Assembly: GCF_000276665.1 (NCBI RefSeq)
Contig: NW_004955417.1
Coordinates: 12,162,142-12,226,141 of the forward strand
Direction of reading: 5' to 3'
DNA: 64,000 nucleotides
DNA from: Chinchilla lanigera
Taxonomy: Eukaryota > Chordata > Mammalia > Rodentia > Chinchillidae
Of this stretch, positions 21,867 through 32,830 are shown piece after piece. The notes under the pieces were generated by a model, which did no database searches, was not told where the DNA came from, and saw only the letters and a list, made by a program, of their open reading frames with translations. Numbering within the stretch: position 1 is the first letter of the stretch; every line of letters starts with the position of its first letter. The translations under genes were made by a program, and so were the position numbers.

Positions 21867-23147
21867 AACCAAGAGCCAGATAAAACGACGTGCTCCAGTC
21901 CAAGTAAGCAGAAAGCCAGGGGAGGTGCCTTCTCTTCTCTGCAGCTCACCTGGAATTGTCCTGGCTAGACATTCTCCAGGGAGGTTTGACAAAAGCGCTT
22001 CAGCACTTATTCCTTCTTTAGTGACATGAGGTCCACTAGGAGAGAATCCAAGTGACAGCAGGTTTTTCACCATCATTGTGTTGGTATAAGGCAGTGTTAA
22101 AAGTCCCCGTGGACAGTATCTTCCATTCCACGACTGGAATTTGAAAAGATAATGGCTTTCAAAGTCCATGCTCCACATTTTAGGCAGGCTGTCAGTCTCT
22201 TTTTATGATGAGTTTCCAAATTGCTACTCATTCCAATGTTTCTGGAATGAATGGCCTTCAATCAGCCTGAAGTTTAAATAAAGTTGTGTCTCTGTTCAGT
22301 AATCCAGGGATCATCAGAGCTCCCACCTGTCTGGCTATCCAGTTTCTCTTCTTCTCTGCTCTTAGCTCCCTCCTACTTCCAGGTCAGTGGCTCAAGCACC
22401 TTACAGACATATAGGATCCAAAGGAGCCAGTCTTTCCCCCGTTTCCTGTATTTCACGCTTGATGAACGATGCTCCATATTTGATTTTTTATTCAGACATT
22501 AATTTCTATTCTGCCCTTTCTAACAGGATGTCGGGACCAAGAATGACTCCCAGACTTAACACACACGGACTGGAAAAAAACATCGCCCTGCTTTCCTTCA
22601 TAGGAGTGCTTTTCCAGGGCCCTTGGGATCCTTTTGGCTCCTGGCCCCTAGTTAAGGTCATTCCTGTCTATCAGAGAGGTTCTAATCAATAAGAAAGGCT
22701 GTGAGTCTCCATTTTTTCTCCTTTCTAGGAAAATTCTTTATCTCTGTATTTCTTGTTCTTGCTCCTTATTTCTAGATCTGCTTAATAAGAAATATTGGAA
22801 AGAACATTTTTGCTTTGCCAAAGTCCTATTTTCCCCACACCCAAGGTCAATGGGTGCTTACTTATAAATCTGAGAAGGATTATCAAGTTACTCTTCCCTG
22901 TAAAAAAGATACGTTCCTCAGTAACAGATCTCAAAAAGCAATAAGTAAGTTCTCTTGCTGAGTAAAATACAGTCACCATAAAATGTAAAATTAAAATTCC
23001 TTCTTGTCACAATACATTGAAAAGAGACCATGTATTTTTAAATGATTTCTGCATTAAGTTTTTATTGTTGTTCTCTTCCTGTAGGACCAACTAAAGTCCA
23101 CATGAGAACTTTGGGGGAGACAATCTCTTTTATTTTCTTTTCGGTTT
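21867..23147. other. Intergenic, nothing recognised
   Basis: Mixed composition. A 147-codon minus-strand open frame at 21735-22178 spans the tandem duplication and continues here, but resembles no family. Confidence 0.35.
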
Positions 23148-23278
23148 TTGGTTTTTGATACAGGATCTTGCTATTTAGCTCAGCTGAGCATGAACTCACT
23201 ATGTAGACTCAAACTAGGATCGTCCTGCCTCAGCCTCCTGGGTGCTAGGATCACAGGTGTGCACCACCACACCCATCC
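23148..23278 (-). repeat. B1-like SINE, diverged
   Basis: Antisense: 'GATACAGGATCTTGCTATTT', 'CCTGCCTCAGCCTCCTGGGT', 'GATCACAGGTGTGCACCACC'. Confidence 0.85.
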
Positions 23279-23940
23279 TGGAGACATTCTTAATAAAATA
23301 AATGTTGGTTTCAAATACAAATGTTACATGTGTGACATATAATGCGTGTGTCTGACCCTTAAAATTTTGGAAATTTTGTCAATTTCCCTCCGTTTCCTCC
23401 TGAATCTCTTCCTCCAGTGGCGATCCTGTTATTTTGTTGGCCTGGTGCCCTTAATGCCTTTCTCTAGTTGCAAAGACCTTCCTCCCCACCTCCTCCTGCA
23501 GAGGCTGAGGGTAATGGGCATGGACATGTAAGGTCCGTCTGCTTCCTACTCCAATTTCTCTCACCCCAGCCACAGAGAGGGATACAGAACCCAGGCTGCT
23601 GGTGATAGTACTGCACCCACCCTCAGCCTCTGTGATTGGTGTAGGAGCGGAGAAAGACAAGCGCTGAGCCAATCAGAACCCTTCATCAAGATTTCTGTTA
23701 GAGTTGGTCCAGAGGATCCCTTTTCATTCCAAGGGCTCAGATGGTGAAAGGTCAGCAAAGAGCGGCCCCCAGCGCTGGTTGCAGCCCCTCAGGGAAGGCT
23801 CATGCGTCCTAGGGAAGACTGGAACCCTCATCCCACAGTGGCTAAGACGAGAGAAGGTGAATCTCAGTGGCGTGGAGTCCAGCATCCTTTCATCTGTGAT
23901 TCAGCCCTGTCCTTTTTTGGCTGAGCTCGTTTTACCTGGG
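23279..23940. other. Intergenic, nothing recognised
   Basis: Mixed composition. Short overlapping open frames on both strands (23451-23758 minus, 23704-24027 plus) have no recognisable content. Confidence 0.4.
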
Positions 23941-24070
23941 TGTCTTAGTTACTTTCTCTTTGCTGAGACAAAATACCCAACACCCACAGTTAAAGGAGGA
24001 AAGACTAAATTGGCCCACAATTTGTAGAGGTTCCCATCCATAGTCAGCTGGCTCCAAGGCAAAAGTTGCC
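23941..24070 (-). repeat. MaLR-type solo LTR fragment
   Basis: Antisense start of an ERVL-MaLR LTR, 'TGTCTTAGTTACTTTCTCTT', 'GAGACAAAATACCCAACACC', 'CATAGTCAGCTGGCTCCAAG'. Same family as 34279-34658 and 38690-39072. The remainder is lost or unrecognisable, and there is no coding content. Confidence 0.75.
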
Positions 24071-24375
24071 TCCAGCTAAGGAGGTCCTCAGGTCCCCTCC
24101 CCAGGCTGGGCTTGTCAGGTAAGTTTTTATTTTGTAAGCCACACCAAGTGTCCTTCCAAGAAAGGCTGGTCAGTGCTGAAGCTTTTCCTAAGATGGGTTT
24201 CTAAAAGCTGCTGTCTGACTTCTCTGGAGTCACTCCTTCTTCCTGCAGCTCTCTATAGCTCAGTAGCCCCAGGACGGAAAAAAGTTTCTGCTTTTTTTTT
24301 TTTTTTTTGACATAGGCCCTATTGCTATTTGATTCCTTGAATGTAGTCAAGGGGAGTGAAAGAAATGCTTGTTCT

Positions 24376-24448
24376 GGGGCCAGGGATATAGCTCGGGGCA
24401 CAGTGCCTACCTGGCAAGTGCAAGGTCCTGAGTTTGATTCCTGGTACC

Positions 24449-24484
<36 letters not shown>
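24376..24484 (+). repeat. ID-like SINE with (GAAA)n tail
   Basis: 'CCAGGGATATAGCTCGGGGC', 'GCAAGTGCAAGGTCCTGAGT', 'TTGATTCCTGGTACCAAG', then a tail turned into an AAAG microsatellite (24450-24484). Confidence 0.9.
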
Positions 24485-24487
<3 letters not shown>

Positions 24488-25015
24488 TCAGTGTTTGATC
24501 AGTAATTATTTGAATTTTGGATTAATGAACAGTGTCTAAAGTATGAACATTTAGATCTGTTTTACTGTTTTCAAAACCATAATTGCTATCAGTGTTCCCA
24601 AATAAATATCTCTCTGAGACCTACTTTTATGGTCCTATGAGACTTATTCATGATAAACTATATCTATTTAAACACACACACACACAGACCAAAAGCTTTG
24701 ATCGTGCCCTTTGAGATCCTGTTTGTGGTTTCCCTTTGTTTAACAAGGGCTTTCCTCATTGCCTGGCCTAGGAAGAATCCTTCCCCGGGAAGGAATTTAA
24801 ACCAGCCTTGCCCTGGAAGTGCCCTATATCTAGATTAAAACGTTGAGATTTGGAGGGGAATGGGATTAAAACATTCAAGATGTGTTGCTTCCATAGGGCC
24901 AACTTCCCACGATGATTGTAATCATTATGTACTGCAAACGTACAAACATAAACGTACATTTAAAATGTAGTAACCTTTTTTAACCTCGGTTTTATTTTTC
25001 CGCGGCACACCTGCC
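24485..25015. other. Intergenic, nothing recognised
   Basis: AT-rich. A short (CA)n lies at about 24673-24686 and 'TGTAATCATTATGTACTGCA' near 24920 resembles the L1 3'-end motif seen at 61147 and 47660. Confidence 0.4.
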
Positions 25016-25475
25016 AAGAGCCTAACGCAGGCCAGCGGCGCCCTCTGGCGCTCAGACGGCAGCGTGACCGCGACCTGCGAGTCCGGGGTGGGAGCGCAGG
25101 GTCCGGGCCGCAACGGAGCACAAGGACCGTGCGTCCGCTGCCTGCCCCCGCCCAACCCCGGGCCCTGGAAACGCGCCGTCCGGGAGGATGCGGACCGCGG
25201 GGCCCTGGTCAAACCAGGCCTCCGCCACGGAGCACAGCCAGCGCGTCCCATACCGGCGCCCCTGCGGGAATCCGCGGCGTGGACTCCGTGGGCTCCGATG
25301 GCACCGAGCCCAAGGGGCGGCGCGTGGGGACCGCAGAGCCCCGACTCCCCGCCCGCCGGTCTACACTGCCGCCTCTCCCGGCGAAGCGCGGGGGAGGGAA
25401 ACCCCCCGCCCCCATTTTCTTTAAAAACTGTGGCTTCCTGGCCTGGAGAGTCCCCTGAACCAATCGCCAGTGCTG
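25016..25475. promoter_or_regulatory. Orphan CpG island
   Basis: A sharply bounded GC- and CpG-dense block between AT-rich flanks, with GCGCCGTCC, CCGCGGGGCC, GGCGCGTGG and GAAGCGCGGGGGAGGG. Overlapping open frames on both strands (e.g. 25064-25615 plus) are expected from GC richness. No coding homology is recognised. It may be a distal promoter or enhancer. Confidence 0.6.
25037..25051 (-). promoter_or_regulatory. CTCF-like core motif
   Basis: On the minus strand GCGCCAGAGGGCGCC contains AGAGGGCGC, which fits the AGRKGGCRS half of the CTCF consensus. It lies at the left edge of the CpG island. Confidence 0.4.
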
Positions 25476-25623
25476 GACGATGGGACCTGGTGCAGGTGTT
25501 TAGGAAAGAAAGGAAAGGCTTTTTTGGCTTTCTGCGTGAAGCGGCTCCTGCGTGTTACACGGGTGCACGTCTTTACTCCTATCTTTCCTCATTCCACAAA
25601 GGCTTTGGGGTCTAGAAAGAAAT

Positions 25624-25845
25624 CCAGTCGGGGTGGGGCGGCCTACACCTGTAATCCCAGGCCTGTAATTACAGGCCTACACCTGTAATCCCACTACGAG
25701 GGAGGCTGAGGCAGGAGGATCACGAGTTCGACACAGCCTGAGCTAGTTAGCTAGACATTGCCTCAAAAATAAAACAAAATAAAATAAAGGTCTGGGATGT
25801 AGCTCAATAGTCCATGGCCCCTATTACCACGAAGAAAGGAAGAAA
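25624..25845 (+). repeat. B1-ID composite SINE
   Basis: The B1 part (25624-25786) has a duplicated 'CCTACACCTGTAATCCCA' module near its 5' end, then 'GAGGCTGAGGCAGGAGGATC' and an AAAATAAA linker. A degraded ID part follows at 25788-25845 ('GTCTGGGATGTAGCTCAATA'). Confidence 0.8.
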
Positions 25846-27240
25846 AGGAGGGAGGGAGGCTATAAAATCAGTTCTAATAAACATTACATGTGAGCGCTAA
25901 GCTCTGAACCCTGTTCTCCTATTGGAGGGCCTCTCAAGCCCCGGCTGTCTGAGCTGAGGGAAGGGCTTCTCTGGCAGGGACTCAGCCGGCCAGGTCCGAC
26001 CCCGTGCTGCCCCTGCCTGTGAGGAGCCAAAGGTTTGGACCCCTGCCTGGTCCAGGGGCAGAGCCGCGTCCAGGGGGTGGCTGTGATGCGACCCATTTGT
26101 GCTTCTGACCGCCCAGTTCTGCTGGTACCTGCCGGTTCCCTGAGCCCAGTGTTTTCCTTCCCAGAGCTGAAAATGGTGAAGACGAATACAGAACAGGAAA
26201 TAAAGACTGGGGTGGGGGAGACAGGGACCTGAGAAACAGAAAGAAAGCCGAGCCCTTACACACACGTGTGGCGTGCTGCCGGTGTGGGGGTGGAGGTGTT
26301 GGCGTCCCTGATGGCGGCGCTTGTTCTCGTCTTACCGATGTGGAAACAAAAGCTTGAAAATTTCAGAAGTTGGCCGCAGATCCCACGGCCCACGAGGCAG
26401 TGCTGGGCTCGAGGCTTTTTCACCTGGGGTGTGCTCGCCCCCTCCAGCTTTCTGTTCGCGGCTTTCTTCTTGCTCCTCCAGGCAGTGCTCACCCTCCTCT
26501 TTCTCCCTAAGGTTTGCCCCACAGGCCTCAAAGACAAGTGCTGTGGCCACGGGCTCTCCAAGCCCGGGGGCAGCTCAGGAAAGGGTAACGCACTGCTTCC
26601 TTCCTTCCTTCCTTCCTTCCTTCCTTCCTTCCTTCCTTCCTTCCTTCCTGCCTTCTTCGCTCCCTCCCTCCCTTTCTTTTTCCTTCTTGATCTTGCAAAA
26701 TGACTGAGACCAATAGGAGGGATGAAATGTGTAGGGACTCTGTTGGGGCCGGGATGGGAATCTGACCCTGGGACGTGTCCTGATGACGTCATTTTTAGTG
26801 AAGGAATCTTTAGGGGAGGAGGACTTCCTCTGGTGCGTCTTTCTGCCTCAGAGCAGAGCTGGACTCACACTGCTCCAGGAAGGCGGGTGGGAGACGGTGG
26901 GGGTAAGAGTCTCTTCATAGATGGAAATTACTGCTGGGACAGATGATCCATAAACACACAGAGTGGTTAGCGAACACGCTCGCTGTAAACTTGAAATAGA
27001 AGTGCAATGAAGTGAGGTTCTGTTCAGGTAGATTCACTCACACAGGAAGAACACCCTCGGCCGGCCTCTTCCTCTGCTCCTGGGTTCTCCTTGGGTTCTA
27101 GGGCGTCTGTTACAATAGTATCAGTAGCAATGAACTTACTCAAGGGTTTGTTTTATGCCAAGCATCACCCTAAATATTTTAATACAATAAATTTTACAGC
27201 AGCAATTAGTTTGTATATTTTAATTTAAAATCTCTTAATA
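25846..27240. other. Intergenic, GC-moderate, no gene recognised
   Basis: Several overlapping open frames (25897-26265 and 26256-26792 minus, 26266-26703 plus) look incidental. The longest owe their length to the TTCC repeat at 26596-26649. Confidence 0.4.
26596..26649. repeat. (TTCC)n microsatellite
   Basis: About 13 TTCC units on the plus strand followed by a diverged CCCTCCCTCCC tail. Confidence 0.97.
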
Positions 27241-27450
27241 CTTACCATGTACTAAAGTCCTGTGTACTGAGCACCGTCCACTGCCTTCCACATAACTTAA
27301 TTCTCACAGCTACAGCATGTGGTGGGCATTATTATTATTAATACTGACCCATTTTATGGATGTGGAAATCAAGGCCAAAGGAGACTGAGTTAAGCACTTT
27401 TCTGAGCCCCAGAGTTCACAGCTAAGAAAGCAGATTTAGATTTGACTCCA
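27240..27450 (-). repeat. MIR SINE fragment
   Basis: Antisense: 'CTTAATTCTCACAGCTACAG', 'TTTATGGATGTGGAAATCAA', 'GTTAAGCACTTTTCTGAGCC'. Confidence 0.7.
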
Positions 27451-28585
27451 TCCTTGGTCTTTACAGAGTTATCACGGGAAGTTTCCCATCCGAGAGACTG
27501 GGGTGGTTGAGTCCTCTGTGGTGACTCCCGTCTGCCAGGCCCATGGCTGCAGGGCGGAGCGCCGCCCAGCTCCCCAGCAGCTCTCCCAGGTCCCTTGCGT
27601 TTCCCCAGTCCCTGTGCCTTCCCGGTGCCGTCACCTCCTCTCTGGGCTCCACGCCATGGTCTGTCCCGCTGCTTCCACCGCCCGCCGCTGCAGGGCGCCC
27701 TTCCGAGTCTCCCCTGTCCACCTGGAGCCCTCCCGTTGAGACTGCGGCTTCTCGGGTCGCTCAGCACAAGGCGGAAGGCCACCGAGATAACTGCGTTAAC
27801 CCCCACTTCAGGAGACGGCAGGGAGCCGTGCAGTGCGGGGCCCCTGGGGGCAATGGCGGTGTGCTCCCCACAGCCAGGTGCTCTCGCCGCCGGACACTGC
27901 TCAGCTGTTCCTGGTTAACCAGGAGGGCACCTAGAAATTTACTGCGGGGAGCCCATTCGCACACACGTGTAAACGCACGCGTGCGCACGTCTGTGGGGAT
28001 CCCCGGGGAACTCTCCATCAGGACATGCCTATAAATTGGGGCCCACACGTGGCCGCTTGCTGCCTAGAGCTGGCCTGTAACGGATGCGGAGGAGGCAGCA
28101 CCGAGGATGCAGCGCTGGTGGCCGGGAGGGAGGGGTCGCACTGCCGTGCACCCTCCCTGACGCAGCAAGGTGGACGCTGCTCAGGAGTCATCTATTCTGT
28201 CTTGCGACCGCACGTGGTTTTGGGGTTCAGGAACAAAACATTTTTAACAACTAAAAGAAATTTTATTCACGCATAAGGCACCAAATTTGCAGTCAGTCTT
28301 AAATTTTGATATGTGACCTGAAAAAATGAAATATATGTCAAAAATCCTCAGGCTCCAAATACAGTGTGTGAACATTTTGTAACTGTTTAGAATTCTGTGT
28401 AAAATCAGTATGTCTCAGCATGGGACCAGGTTGGAGCACATAGGGCAAAATGCTGGAAAACATTCTCCCAGTCCATCTGGATCCTGGAACTAAACTTCTG
28501 CTAGATTTCCTCGTCCAAGCAACGGAGTTAGAGTGTGGCTTGGCCATTGTTGCAGAGGAGCTAACCTAACTTGAAGCATGTCTAA
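27451..28585. other. GC-rich intergenic stretch (27.5-28.2 kb), no gene recognised
   Basis: CpG content is raised from about 27500 to 28210, lower than the 25.0-kb island, with alternating purine-pyrimidine text such as AAACGCACGCGTGCGCACG (27971-27989). Open frames on both strands carry no recognisable domain. Confidence 0.45.
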
Positions 28586-28740
28586 CCCAGTAGTTCTCAG
28601 CCTTGGTACATACAGCAGGTCACCAGAGGCAGATACTAGCGTCTCATCTCCCAGGATGCACTCCGAACCACTGAGGAATCCAGGCAAGGAATCCAGGCAC
28701 TGATATTTTGTAAAGCAATCAAAAGATGAGAACCACTGCA
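28586..28740 (+). repeat. MER5-like hAT-Charlie MITE
   Basis: Begins 'CAGTAGTTCTCAGCC' and ends 'GATGAGAACCACTGCA', the inverted terminal pattern of MER5-type elements. The interior is short and diverged. Confidence 0.7.
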
Positions 28741-28959
28741 CTAAGGAAAGTTGGAGTTCAACTGTTCACCACCATAACCAACCTCGACCCACTATTTAGC
28801 TAATTTCCTGACTCATCTGCTCCCAGAACTACATTTTAGACATAGTAGAAAAAAATTGTTTGGCTGAGAATAGGATGGCAGCTGCTTTTTTTTTATTAGT
28901 TACCTGATATAACTAATCCTGGCAGTATTAATATTACTGATGATGGTGGTGATGATGAT

Positions 28960-29190
28960 AACAACAGCTACATTTACTGCATCCCTAGGGTGTATCCCAA
29001 ACTGCTAAGAGATTTACATATATTATTTCACCTACTCTTCACTCAGTAAATATTAGTTTACAGAAGAAAAAACTAAAGTTCAGAGTGTTAAGTCCGTGTC
29101 CAAGATCACAGAATAAATAACCAGAGCCAAGATTTAAACACAAGCTTGTCAGACCTAGAAGCCCATATTCTTACCCACTCCTCAATCCCA
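28960..29190 (-). repeat. MIR-like SINE fragment
   Basis: Antisense MIR text: 'AACTAAAGTTCAGAGTGTTA', 'CCAAGATCACAGAATAAATA', 'AAGCCCATATTCTTACCCAC'. The left part may be L2. Confidence 0.6.
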
Positions 29191-30390
29191 CCTCCCTTAA
29201 TAACTTGCCCCAAGTTACAAACTAGTAAAGAACACAAGATTCCCTCCAGGTCTGCCCAACTTCAAAGCTCACACTTTGACTAGCTCTCTAGATACCCCAC
29301 ATCAACAAATCGTCCTTCCTCCTTTCCCAAAAGAAATACAGATGATGAAGGAAGAAAGTTTCATGGCTAGAAGGATTTAAATGACTCAATCCGATGGAAA
29401 GGTCATCTGTGTCGGACTACAACTCAATGGACACAAAGTGAGTCTCCCATTTAATTGTTCAGCAATTTCCATGTATAAGAAGAAAAACACGATTCTGAGG
29501 TAAGATTTAAGACCAGAACCAGCAGGCTCCCAGGCTGGTAAATTTTTCTCACACTATTTTCCATATGGCAATAGCAAATGGAGTCTCTGATTTCTTTCAT
29601 TTCTTTAGAGACCATAAAAAGTATACATTTGCAAGAATCAATATGTGTTTCCTTTTCTGCCATTTCACATGATAGATAAACACAACCCCCAGTCTTACAA
29701 TAGAAATTACCTTGTACTTTTCCATGGCCCTAGAAATGTGTGCATAGCCATGTCTACACTCATCAGACAGTTTAATTTCACAGTGTTCTGGTGTCCTGGG
29801 CTAGAATCTTATGGGACTATCTATTCAGATTGGTTCCTGGGAAGCTTCGAAGACATCTTAGGCAAGGTCTGAAATTGATTAGAGCAATATATTCCCGGAG
29901 AAATGTTTTGCATGACCTTCCTGGAGGAGGCTGTCATCACACTTGGATAACACCAGCAAGCCCACTGTAACTCACACCCGACAGCAGCAACAGGCAGACC
30001 GGCCAGGTGACAGGTCATCCCAGTGGTACATGACTGAGTGATGGGTGTCTCTCCCTTTGCAACTGGAGCAAGAAAGCACCTTCAGAGTCCACGTGTCTGG
30101 GAACTTGTCAGGACAGACTTGTGCTCAGCATGTCAGAGAGGGAGAAGAAGAGCCTGGAGAGAAGGTGCCTGGACCACATCTGCCATGTGTAAGTGCAAAG
30201 TGCAAGACACAGCCAGGGAGGGAAGGAGGAGGACAAAGAGAGGAGGGGACTCACAAGAGAGAAAGAATCAGAGAGAGAAAGTGTAGTGCTCTCAGGTACA
30301 GAAGTTGCTTAAAGTAAAAAAAAAGATGTCAAGCTGCGCACCCTGAGAACCAAGGATCAGACGTGGGCTGTATTGCTACCCATGTGTTCA
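29191..30390. other. Intergenic, nothing recognised
   Basis: No gene family. A purine-rich stretch (30190-30290) gives incidental Lys/Arg/Glu-rich frames. Confidence 0.4.
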
Positions 30391-30394
30391 CTTA

Positions 30395-30740
30395 CACCTT
30401 CACCCAGCACTGGGCCCCTAGCTTGGACGTGTTGGAGGTAAACAAAAGACCTTGTCCTAGGAGTTTACAGTCTAGTGAGGGAGATCCAAAATACACACAA
30501 CAGCTCAAAAGCTATATCCTGCAGTGTCAAGCAGTAGTGACTGCTGTAAGTTAAAACAAACACAGCAACAGAAAGAGGTCAAGAGTGCCAGGAGCCAACA
30601 GGGCAGGCATTTGAGGACATGAAGTTTGAGCTGAGCCCTGAGGCAAATGAGAGAGTGGGCCCTGATCTGGCAGAAAGAGCTTCCTAGGCAGAGGGAACCA
30701 TGAGTGTAAAGGACTTGAAGTAGGCACGTGTGGGACTTCT
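30395..30740 (+). repeat. Ancient mammalian interspersed repeat, family uncertain
   Basis: Text such as 'CCAGCACTGGGCCCCTAGCT', 'AGTTTACAGTCTAGTGAGGG', 'GAGCTGAGCCCTGAGGCAAA' and 'AGCTTCCTAGGCAGAGGGAA' is of the widely dispersed mammalian type (L2 or similar). I cannot fix the family by eye. Confidence 0.4.
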
Positions 30741-31540
30741 TGGGGAGTGCCAGAAATATGAAAGGAAATCCTTCCAATCAGAAACCAGTGGCACCAGCTC
30801 ACAAAAGCCATGGCACGTGGATCTGGCATCCAGACCCCTGCTACAGCTTATTATGCCAGCAGTACCGTGCTGCTCTGCTGTCCAAAGCTTTGGTAATGAA
30901 CTGTGCTGCATGACTGTGACCGTCACAGGAGTGACTAGCAGTTGAGGGATAATGGTCAACCTGCGGGTGTGTGCAATCAGGATGAAGTATTAATCAGGTA
31001 TTAATGCCACTGATATACTGTTTATCTCTCTATGTGCTGTCCATATATTTGTGCTGCCTAACATATACAATACATAATGTTATGTGTACATCTAAAACTT
31101 ACCTTTTATTCAATGCAAGGTTAAGATAACTGTTAAGATGACAATGCAAGTGTATGCATTTAGCTAATGCAAAACTTTTTTATTTCATTCTCAGACAAAG
31201 ACACTGAAGATCAAGCACAAACAATATTCACGATGTGACAGCCAATATAGGCACATACAGGCCACTGCTCAGAAAACAGCTTGAGAATCACAAAATAAAT
31301 TGAAAGAAAGACTGCCAACCACAGCTTTTTATTTACCATAGTTTTATAGTACTGATCTTAGGGACACAATCTTGCAAATGTCTTGTAAGTTTTCCACAAA
31401 CTCCATGGTGATACTGCTGGTATGACATTCAAGACAACTCAAAAAGTGAAATTAAACACAAAGGAATAAGAATTTGAGTTTGGAGAGCTTTAAGCCATTG
31501 TACTAATAATGTTTTTACCAATTTTCACACCCTTAGCTGG
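30741..31540. other. Intergenic, nothing recognised
   Basis: Mixed then AT-rich sequence with no repeat or gene that I can name. Confidence 0.4.
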
Positions 31541-31544
31541 ACAT

Positions 31545-31690
31545 ATTACCCTGCTAACACTTTGCACCTACCCTGTGAGCACCTCAGTTTTCAGGTCTGT
31601 ACCTTTTCATCTCTGTACCACCCCTAGCACAGTGAACTGCTTACAGCTTCCCTCTTCAGGTGTTTGAAGAATGAAAAAATGAGAGAGGGA
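31545..31690 (+). repeat. L2 LINE 3' end
   Basis: 'ACCCTGTGAGCACCTCAGTT', 'TTTCATCTCTGTACCACCCC', 'TAGCACAGTGAACTGCTTAC' and a GTTTGAAGAATGAAAAAATGA terminus (compare TTTGTTGAATGAATGAA of L2). Confidence 0.65.
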
Positions 31691-32168
31691 GGTAACGAGT
31701 GAGTAAATTGATGAAACCATGACCTGTAGTCTGAAAAACTGTTATACACTGAAGCGATCAGCCAGAGAACTCTGACGGAAGAGATAGGAGTAGCAGAGGG
31801 CCTTCCAGAGAGGAAGGGCGTTGTGGGGTGGGGGGCGGTGTTCAGACAGAATGAGAAGAGTCCTGGCCGGAAGACAATACAGTCCTGTGTTGGAGAAGCA
31901 GCATGGCAGGATAGGAAACTCAAGACATCACACATTGGAAGCTCTTTGTTTTATTTTCAGCTCCCCTCCAAATGGGTTTATGATTTTTGGCAATTCACAT
32001 AGCCTCATTCTAACCTGTAAAAGAGGAATACAAACACCAGTGTCACATGGATATTATTAGAAGTAAATATGTCAACAAGCTCTGTGAAATGTAACTCACG
32101 GTAGCAATGTAAGTATGGGACCTGAAGTGTGGACAGATAAGGTGAAACCAGACCATGAAAAGCCTCGA

Positions 32169-32182
32169 GTGCCACCTAGAGG
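32169..32182 (-). promoter_or_regulatory. CTCF-like motif, strong
   Basis: Minus-strand CCTCTAGGTGGCAC matches the 14-base CTCF consensus CCASYAGRKGGCRS at 13 positions. No known repeat covers it. Confidence 0.5.
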
Positions 32183-32346
32183 TGGACATTAATAGAACCG
32201 GCAGGAGGACTGTTTGCTGTTACTAAAAGAGATAGGAAACTTTCATGGCTTGGCTGTGTTCTCAGCAGATATCTCTCACCCCTGTTTCATTTCAATCAAC
32301 GTCACGATCCAGCTATAAAATAAGTCCTAATACAGGCTAAGCCTCC

Positions 32347-32830
32347 TGTATCAGTTAGGGTTCTCTAAAAGGAGGAGATTTAGTGTAAAAAATATATTCA
32401 CAAAGTAGCTTCGGGTGGCTGCCCGTAGAGTCAGGGATGGAAGAATGGAAAAAGGCCTTCCATGTGCTGGAGAGCTGGAGGATCCAGGTCACAGTGGAAG
32501 GATTCACTGCAGAGCCTGCAGCGAGTCTATGTAGGAAAGCTGAAGGTCTGCACTGGAAGCCTGAAGGAACTGGAGACGAGCATCCAAAGGCAATGGCGGA
32601 GATAGAGCTCCCGCGAAGATTCAGAAGCAAGACTTCCTTACTGCCCCTTTTATTCCACCCAGACCATACACCCATTGGTTGGTTGGTGCCACGAACGCCC
32701 AGGGTGGGTCTTCCATCTTCAGTTTGCGGCTTACAAGTCAGTCATCCAGACAGACCCAGAGCTGTGCTCCACTAATTCACCAGGCATCTCTTAGCCCATT
32801 CAAGTTGACATCGCAATGAACTTTCACACC
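32347..32830 (-). repeat. MaLR/ERVL-type LTR, diverged
   Basis: Opens with 'TGTATCAGTTAGGGTTCTCT', the antisense terminus of MaLR-type LTRs. It continues through LTR-like text such as 'CCCCTTTTATTCCACCCAGA' to about 'AGCCCATTCAAGTTGACATC'. No coding content. Confidence 0.55.

Noticed and set aside
21735..22178. 147-codon minus-strand frame over the 97-bp duplication
   Set aside because: No recognisable domain, and the apparent internal repeat comes from the DNA duplication.
24910..24965. L1 3' terminus
   Set aside because: Only a short similarity (TAATCATTATGTACTGCAAAC); no purine-rich 3'UTR precedes it.
26256..26792. Long frames across the TTCC repeat
   Set aside because: Tetranucleotide repeats read open in all frames; the flanks have no homology I can see.
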